Source: Lycocorax pyrrhopterus obiensis (Eukaryota > Chordata > Aves > Passeriformes > Paradisaeidae). Taken from it: a stretch of 64,000 bases of DNA. This document shows, in pieces, positions 57,327 through 64,000 of this stretch; position 1 is the first letter of the stretch; each line of letters begins with the position of its first letter. The translations under genes were made by a program, and so were the position numbers. The stretch lies in assembly GCA_014706295.1 (NCBI GenBank), contig JACSVZ010000042.1, positions 806,001 through 870,000 on the forward strand, read 5' to 3'. The notes under the pieces are model-generated. The model made no database searches. It was not told where the DNA came from and saw nothing but the letters and a program-made list of their open reading frames with translations.

Positions 57327-60300
57327 TCAGGCGCCTTGTTGGTTCGTCTCATCCTCCTCACGTCGCTTCCAGATCTGCAGGAGAGCAGGAGGGTGTTGGG
57401 GGGGCACAGGAGACATTCTGGGGGTGTCAGGGGACGTTCAGGGGGTGTCAAGGGACATTCTGGGGGTACCGTCGCCCCCCTGTCCCCCCTCACCTGGATG
57501 TAGGCCTCAGACAGGGTGATCATCTGGGGCAGGATGTCGGTCACCTGCAGGTCCTGCAGCTCGTACCACTTCCCTGTGCCCTGCCAGGACCCAGGAGAGG
57601 ACGGGGTGACTCGGGAGGGTCCCCGTGGCCCCCCCCAGGCCCCCCGAGGAGGGGACACTCACGTGGTGCAGGACGTGGATGCGGTAGGAGCCCTCCGAGG
57701 GCTTCCCGTCGTGCACGATGTTGGCGATGAGGTCGTAGGTGGTGTGGGCGTGCGCGGCCTGCACCTCCTCCGACAGGTACTCCCGCAGGTCCACGTTCCT
57801 GGGGACCCCCCGCACCCTCAGGGGGGGGGCACCGGCCGCGGGGGGTCCCCACAGCACCCACAGGCACCTCCAAGTCTCTCACGGACTGTTCCAATCCCCC
57901 CCCAGATGCCCACAATCCCTCTCCCAGATTCCTACAACCCCCCACATACCCACAAAACTGTCCCAGATGCCTTCAGCCCTTCCTAGATGCCTAGAAACCC
58001 CACTCAGACACCTACAACCCCCCCAGACACCATGCAACCCCCTCAGACACCTACAATCTCCCTTTAGATGGTTTTAACCCACGCCATGGGCTTCCAACCC
58101 CCACCAGATGCCTTCAAACCCGTGCTAGATGCTTACAACCCTGCTCAGATACCCACAAAGGCCCCCTTAAACGCTTTCAACTCCTCACACATGCTTTCAA
58201 CCCCCACTAGATACCTACAAATCCTCCCAGGTACCCACAAATCCCCCCCAGCAGCCTTCAAGCCCCCCTAGACACCCACAACCACCCCTAGACACCGTCA
58301 AACGCCCCCGGATACCCCCAATCTCCTCTTAGGTGCTTTTAACCCTCTCCACAAGCTCCCAGCCCCCCAAGCCCCCTGCCCGTGGCTCACGTGATGGGGA
58401 AGTTGACGATGGTGGGGTTCTTCTCCACGAAGAAGTTGTTCTTGGTGAAGCGCTTGATGCAGAAGATGAGGTAAGGGGGCAGGCGTGTCAGCTGGAAGCG
58501 CTTCAGGAAGTTCTCCTTGTAGGTCTTGTACTCCTTCTCGGTGCTGCCGTTGAACTTGGCCAGGATGCTGAACAGGGGCACCTGGGGGATGATGAGCTGC
58601 TCCTTCTCGTCCTTGTAGAGCGGCGCCGTGGGCAGGTCCAGGGTCAGGTACAGGAACGTGGACTCCACCATGCGCTCCTGGTACTCGCTGTTCTGCAGCA
58701 GCTGCGCCTTCTCCTCCGCCGGCTGCGGGGCACCCGCGGGGACAGCCCCGGTGGGCACATCAGCCCCAAGAACCCATCACCCCCGCTGGACCCATCACCT
58801 TCCCTGGACCCTGCCACCACTCAGCTGACCTCACCACCCCCACTGGACCACAACCTCCCTCTGTTGCACCCAAAGGCCCCCCCACCACACCCCAACAGCC
58901 CCCATCCCTCATCTGACCCCATCACACTCCTCATTTGACCCCACCCCGCCATGAGACCCTGGACACTTCAATCCCCTGGCCCAGGTGCTCCATTATACCC
59001 AACCACCTCCTCCATCACACCCAACACCCCCCACCACCCCCAAACTCCCCCCACCAGACCCCACCAGCCCCATCTGACCCCAGCACTCCCCCACCTAAAA
59101 CCCTTCTTTAGACCCTGCCGTTCCCATTGTACCCCAACTCCCCCAACTCCCCAACTCCTCCCACTGGATCCTGTTGGACACCAACATCCCACACTGCACC
59201 CCAACATCCCTCGCCCCCTGCCATACTCTGACACCCCTCACTGGACCCCAACGCCCCCCACTGCACTCCCCCAGTCCCACCAGGTCAGGGTGTGGCAGCT
59301 TCTTGGTGAAGATGCGCATGGAGCCCTGGAACACGTCGGTGACGATGGCTGTGGGGACAGTGGGGGCTCAGCAGGGGCACAGCAGCCCCCGAGGGCCCCC
59401 CCAGAACCTCCCCTCACTCACTCTTCTTCTTCCTCTTGGTGCCACCCAGTGCCGCGTGCAGCGCGTTCAGGAACCAGGACAGGAACTCCACCCCATCCCC
59501 TGCAACAGCAGAGCTGGAGCTGAGCCTGGGTCCTGCTCTGCCCCCAGATCCAGAGCCCCCAGACCCAGTGCTGCCTCCCAAACCCAGCCCCGTCCCCCAT
59601 ACCCAGCACTGCTCCCTGAATTTAGACTCCTCCAGATCCAGCTCCGCCCTCCACATCCAGAGCCCCGAATCCAGCACTGCCCCCCAAATCTGAAGGCCCC
59701 AAGCTCCAGCTCTGCCCCCCCAAATCCAGAGCCTCCCAGGTCCAGCTCTTCCCCTCACACCCAGCTCTGCCTCCCAGCCCCACAAACCCCACCCTGCTTG
59801 GTGATCTGGAAGTTCTTCTTGCTGCAGAGCACCACGGCCTGGAGCATCTCGTGGGGTGACACGTGCGCCTTGAAATTCCGGGGGTTCCAGAGCTTCCTCA
59901 TGAGCTCCCCGAAGCGCTGCACCAGCAGGAACATGATGTCCCCGGGCGGGCGCTGGATGCGCCGGTAGTTCTCCTCCTCCAGGAAGTAATTCCGCAGGGG
60001 AGGCACGTTGGACAGGGCCTGGGGACAGAGCAGGGGGGATTCAGCGCCGGGACGCCCAGAGGGGTGATCTGGGAGGGTTCTGGGGGAGTCATGCAAACCC
60101 TGCACCGCCACGGGTGCGAGGCCTGCGGGACATCTCAGAACAGTCTGAGGTGGAAAGGACCCAGGGGTGGGGTTGATCCCTGTCAGCCCCACAGTCGGGG
60201 CTTGGGGAGGGTCAGGGGGGGCTTCCACCCTAAAAGGCCACCTGCAGCCCCCAGGTGCAATGCCCGTAGGAGACAAGGTGGGATACGCCCTCAGAACCCC

Positions 60301-62446
60301 CTAGAACGGGATTTTAGGAGGATTTCAGAGAGGATTTAACCCAAAATGAAGGCAGCATCCCCCAGGTGCATATGCTGTGGGAAAAGAGATGAGATTCATC
60401 CTTGAGACCCCTGGAGCAGGATTTTGGGAGGGTTTCACCCCAGAATGAAGCCTGAACACCCTCATGGTGTACAACCCACAGGAGACCAGGCAGGATTCCT
60501 CCCTGTCATGCCCACAGTGCGGTTTGGGGGGGTTTCACCCCAAAAGGAAGCATTTAGCCCTGGTGTCACCTGAAGCACAGCATTGGCGTAGTCATTGGCC
60601 TTGATGTTGTTGAGCCCCACGATGCCAGGCAGATACGTGGTGCCATCGTAGGCCCGGGACAGCTTGGCCTGTTTGTCCAGGTGGGCGATGTGCTGGGCCG
60701 TGAAGGTGGGCTTGAGCACGTACTGCGGGGGGAGAGAGACCTCAGAGACTGGGGGACGCCAACCCAAACCCCCCAGAGCCAGGGAACCCCAGCCTGAACC
60801 CCTCAGCACCGGGGGAGATCCAAACTCAACCCCCCACGTGCCCCCCAGAGCCGCCCCGCACCGTGATGTCCTCGAGCGAGGAGTCGATGATCTCGTAGTT
60901 GTCGGGCAGGCAGTAGAACTTGAGCGTGTGCAGGTTGAGGAACACGTGGTGGCTCAGCTGCACGCTGTGGATGTAGGCGTGGGACTTCAGCCCTCGGCCT
61001 GCGGGGACAGCGCCGTCAGGGGGACACAGGACACCAGGGACAGGCACAGAGCAGCCACGGAAAGAGGCACACAAAGGATCCCTCTGCCCACATATGGGGG
61101 GGTTGTGCCCACCGGAGGGTCCCTGAGTTCCCCCAGCACCCACCCTGTCCTTGGCTGTCCCCACGGTGTCCCTTCCAAGCATCCTCTTTGTACCCCTTGA
61201 CAGCACCCTGTCCCTGGGTGCTCCCTGTCACCTTCCCAGGCAGAACCCCTGTGCCTCGGTGTTCCCTGTGTCCCTCAGTGTCACCACTGTCCCTGGGTGT
61301 CCCCACAGCTCCTGGGGTACTCAGCAACATCCCAGACCCCTTGTGCCCCACTCCAGGCTCTGGGTGTCCCCCTCATCACCATTCCTATCCCCAAGTGTCC
61401 ACTCACAGCAGCACTGGGGTGTCCCCTATGCCCCCCCCAGCAGCCCCCATGTGTTCCCCATGTCCCCCAGCAGCCCCGGGGTGGGGGGTCTCACCCTGGA
61501 AGTACTTCCCGCAGACGAGGCAGGCGTAAACGTTGATGTGGGACAGGGAGATGGAGCAGAGCTTCTCGAAGTCAAAGTCCAGGACGCTCCTGGGGGAAGG
61601 GCGGTGTCACAGGGCTGTGGGGGAGCTGGGCGGACCCCCAGGGACAGGGGGACCCCAAACACCCCCATCACCCACTTGTTGATGGTGTCCAGGTAGGGGC
61701 AGTGCCGGCTGCGCTGGTCCTCGGGGTCGAAGCGCCCATAGCGCACTGGCGGGGCAGCAGAGCGTTAACAAAGGGGGCACAAGGACCCCAAAAGCACCAG
61801 GATGACACCCCCTCCAGCCCTGCCTCCAGCTCCCCGGGGCTAAGCCCCAGTGTCCCCAAACCCTGCCCAGAGCCGAGCTCAGGACGCCCAGGATCAGTCC
61901 TGGTGCCTCCCTGTACACCCTGGTGTGACCCCCCCACCCCAGAATCCGCCTAGACACCCCACTCCCCATCCCTCCCCTCCCGGTTCCCCCCCACGCCCTG
62001 CTGCGTCCCCACACCCGCCCCAGGACTCCCCCGCTCCAGCTCCCCGCAGCCCATCCCGCTGTCCGGGCCCCCCGGTCCCCCGTGTCCCCTCAGCCCTTCA
62101 GTCCCATCTGTTCCTCCCGGTCCCCACCGGCGGGCTCGGGCTCAGGGTCGGAGTCTCCATCCGGCTCCCGCTCGCGCTTCACGCGCACGGGCGCGGCGGA
62201 GGCGGCGGTGCCGGAGCCCCCCCAGACGCCGGTGCCGGTGCCCGGTTCCCGCTTGACGCGCGCGAGATCCACCGGCAGCGCCTCCGCCGACTCCCGCCGC
62301 GCGCGCTCCCGCTCCGCCTCCCGCCGGCCCCGCGGCCGCTCGGCATCGGCGTCGCGGCGGCTGCGGGAGGAGCCCCGGGAGGAGGAGGCCGCGGAGGCCC
62401 CGCGGGGGTCCCGGGGGTCGCGGTCCCGCCTCCCGCGGCTCGACAT
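57327..62446 (-). CDS. USP39: USP39, tri-snRNP factor with inactive USP fold
   Basis: A spliceosomal protein (65 kDa SR-related, yeast Sad1 family) needed for tri-snRNP function; it has a zinc-finger UBP domain and a catalytically dead ubiquitin-protease domain. Exons from the ATG: 62,446-62,128; 61,745-61,676; 61,589-61,495; 60,998-60,862; 60,722-60,570; 60,018-59,793; 59,499-59,422; 59,348-59,281; 58,722-58,391; 57,798-57,663; 57,580-57,494; 57,374-57,327. All junctions and phases fit, giving 582 aa (human 565). Landmarks: an Arg/Ser/Glu-rich N-terminus, the zinc finger (SRHCPYLDTIN, YACLVCGKYFQGRGLKSHAY), then GIVGLNNIKANDYANAVLQ. There active USPs have Cys and this has Asp. The end is DETNQQGA. 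The extra length is in exon 1. No canonical AATAAA is seen; AGTAAA (57,079-57,074) may serve. Confidence 0.97.
57860..58330. repeat. CCAGATGCCTACAACCCCC repeat in USP39 intron
   Basis: About 470 bp of degenerate units near 28-32 bp (AGATACCTACAAC.CCCCC) in the intron between the ninth and tenth exons. Confidence 0.9.
58760..59270. repeat. CCCCACTGGACCCCAACACC repeat in USP39 intron
   Basis: Loosely repeated C-rich units of about 20-30 bp between the eighth and ninth exons; weakly ordered compared with the other arrays. Confidence 0.65.
59510..59790. repeat. CCAGATCCAGAGCCCCCAGACC repeat in USP39 intron
   Basis: Degenerate units of about 30 bp with the cores CCAGCTCTGCCCCC and AAATCCAGAGCC; it fills the intron between the sixth and seventh exons. 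Confidence 0.85.
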
Positions 62447-62651
62447 GGCGGCGGCGCGGGCGCTGTGCGCATGCGCACCCGGGGGCGGAGTCAAACCGCC
62501 CGTGTTGCTCTGCGCACGCGCGGCCGAAGGTGGGGGGTGGGAACTGCGTGAGCGGTGCGTACTGCGGCGCCCCCTGCCGGCGCGCGCGCCGGGCCCGCGG
62601 GGCTCTTAAAGGCGCCGCGTCCCGGTACCGACCCTCGCCCCCGGTACCGGG
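62447..62651. promoter_or_regulatory. Shared USP39-C2orf68 bidirectional promoter
   Basis: Only 205 bp separates the two divergent ATGs. It is CpG-dense and TATA-less, with a perfect palindromic NRF-1 site TGCGCATGCGCA (62,465-62,476), a second NRF-1-like GCGCACGCGC near 62,512, and a GGGCGG box. Human USP39 and C2orf68 are also head to head. Confidence 0.85.
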
Positions 62652-64000
62652 ATGGAGGCGGCGGCGACAACGGCGGCCCCTGGCTGGCGCTGCCGGCCGG
62701 GGGGACGGCTGGACATGAGCCACGGCTTCGTGCGGCACATCCGCCGCAACCAGCTCGCCAGGTACCGGCACCGGCCCGGCACGCCCGGCCATCCCCGGGG
62801 ACCCTCGTCCCCGGGCCGGTTTGGCCGCGGTGCTCCCTCGTTCCCCCCCCGCCCCCCCCCACCCCGTAACCCCGATGCCCCGCCGGTAACCCGGCCCCTG
62901 GGGTGCCCAGGGACGCGTACGACCGCGCGGTGCGGCAGGCGCGGGGCCGAGCGCGGACGCGGCTGACCCCGGCCCCGGCGCGGCCCCGGCGGCCCGACCA
63001 GCAGGTGTACCGGCCCCACCGGGGCAGCGGTGAGCGGCTCCGGGACGGCGGGGGCACCCGGGGGCGGGGGGGGCGGCCCCGAGCAGTGGTTGCGGAGGGG
63101 GGAGGGGAGCACCGGGACCGGGGGAGGCGGGGGGCTCCTGAAGGGTCGGGGGGACCTGCGGGAGCCCCGGGAGATGGGTGGGGAGGGGGCGACAGCCCAG
63201 GGTGGGCTGGGACTGGGGGGGCACCCGGCGGCGGGGGGAGCTCTCGGGGGAGGAGGGACGAGGGGGGGACTGAGGGCGGGCATGGGGGGCACCCCCGGTG
63301 GGCTGGAGGGGAGGGGAGGGGGCACCCGAGGGCGAGGGGACCCCAGCAGGGGAGGGGGCACCCGAGGGGCGCTGGCCTGGGGCGCCCCGGCAGCCCCCCC
63401 TGAGGGTGCACGTGCCACAGGGGGTCCCGGGGGCGACGCCAGCGCGGAGCCCCCCCCCCCCCCCGACGGCCGCGGGGCCCCCCCGGAGCCCGCCCGCGGG
63501 CCGCGGCTCTTCTGCCTCGAGTACGAGGGGGACGACGGGCACGTCACGGCCGTCATCGTGCACCAGGTGCGGCCCCGGCACCGCCGGGCTGGCGGCGGAG
63601 GGTGATGGGCGCGGGGTGGGTGGGCGCTGCTGAGGGGCTGGGGGTGCCGCGGGGGGCGCGGTGGGGCAGGGAGCGCTGCCCTGGGTGCGGGGGGTGCCCA
63701 CTGGATGGGGGGAGCCCATGGGGCGGGGGGTGCTGCCATGGCACGGGGGTGCCGCAGGCCGGGGCTGCCGTGGGGAGCTGTTGGTGGGGGTTCCACGGGA
63801 CAGGGGATGTCGCTGTGGGGCCCAGGGGGTACCATAGGGCTGGGGCTCCGTGAGGGCTGTGTGGGGCTCTGTGGGGCGGTGGGTGCTGCGGATGGGTGCC
63901 GTGGGGCAGTGGGGGTGCCGTGGGTGGTTCTGCGGGGCAGTGGGCCCAGCGGGTGACGTGGGTGCCGCAGGGGGACAGCGCCGAGGAGGTGACACGCCGG
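62652..64000 (+). CDS. C2orf68: C2orf68 homolog (UPF0561), 3' end outside window
   Basis: A conserved vertebrate protein without an assigned function. Exons: 62,652-62,761; 62,911-63,029; 63,421-63,566; 63,971 to the window edge. Phases agree. The first exon gives MEAAATTAAPGWRCRPGG, then RLDMSHGFVRHIRRNQLAR. The second gives DAYDRAVRQARGRARTRL, then TPAPARPRRPDQQVYRPHRG. The third, after a Pro/Gly-rich stretch with a C15 run coding five prolines, gives LFCLEYEGDDGHVTAVIVHQ. The fourth begins GDSAEEVTRR. These are the family's conserved blocks in order. About 30-40 C-terminal residues are expected past the edge. Confidence 0.93.
63030..63420. other. G-rich C2orf68 intron 2
   Basis: GGGGGAGG-rich intron with loosely repeated GGGGGGCACCC(G)GG units and no exon. 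Confidence 0.7.
63590..63970. repeat. GGGGTGCCGTGGGGCAGTG repeat in C2orf68 intron 3
   Basis: Degenerate units of 15-30 bp with GGTGCCGTGGGGC(A/T)GTG cores, filling the intron up to the acceptor at 63,970. Confidence 0.8.

Noticed and set aside
60120..60330. Possible CR1 remnant in a USP39 intron (TCTGAGGTGGAAAGGACCC)
   Set aside because: Only a short resemblance with no octamer tail; not enough to call.
62142..63995. A 617-codon antisense frame across C2orf68 and USP39 exon 1
   Set aside because: It is the complement of GC-rich exons and introns of C2orf68; no conserved protein is recognised.

Overview
The window is vertebrate nuclear DNA and almost certainly avian. It carries 5'-truncated CR1 LINE copies with the bird-type 3' end, a solo endogenous-retrovirus LTR, compact intron-split genes, very GC-rich introns and an unusual density of G-rich minisatellites, as on a bird microchromosome. 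There is no sign of operons, CRISPR arrays or other prokaryotic structure. All gene calls rest on reading exons, splice sites and phases by eye against remembered vertebrate protein families; no search was run.

Layout. 1-12,780 (minus): the 5' part of hexokinase 2 (HK2). Coding exons 1 and 2 are at 12,718-12,780 and 4,598-4,760; everything left of 4,598 is intron 2 and the rest of the gene lies outside. Its introns hold CR1 copies and the LTR. 12,781-24,244: HK2 promoter followed by about 11 kb of intergenic DNA with several minisatellites and a candidate alternative first exon of HK2 (18,612-18,662). 24,245-27,600 (plus): FIGLA, an oocyte bHLH factor, with a hexapeptide repeat in its N-terminus. 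29,422-37,452 (plus): ADD2 (beta-adducin), 14 coding exons, then a long 3' UTR to about 39,674. 40,471-42,555 (plus): SNRNP27, 6 exons, 155 aa. 43,865-49,270 (plus): MXD1, 6 exons, 220 aa, with a CCAAT-rich promoter and a 2.8 kb 3' UTR. 53,552-56,877 (plus): SFTPB (surfactant protein B precursor). 57,327-62,446 (minus): USP39, 12 exons, 582 aa. 62,652-64,000 (plus): C2orf68, cut by the window end, head to head with USP39 across a 205 bp promoter.

The genes have unrelated cell roles: glucose phosphorylation, oocyte transcription, membrane skeleton, U4/U6.U5 tri-snRNP (SNRNP27 and USP39), MYC-network repression and lung surfactant. They are linked by synteny: their human counterparts lie on 2p11-2p13, here compressed and rearranged. 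The neighbouring pairs SNRNP27-MXD1, FIGLA-ADD2 and SFTPB-USP39-C2orf68 are kept.

The observations most worth a second look are the alternative HK2 first exon, a pair of jointly frame-neutral microexons in ADD2, decayed tandem copies of an ADD2 exon end, the FIGLA repeat, and a one-base reading-frame break at a C-run in SFTPB.
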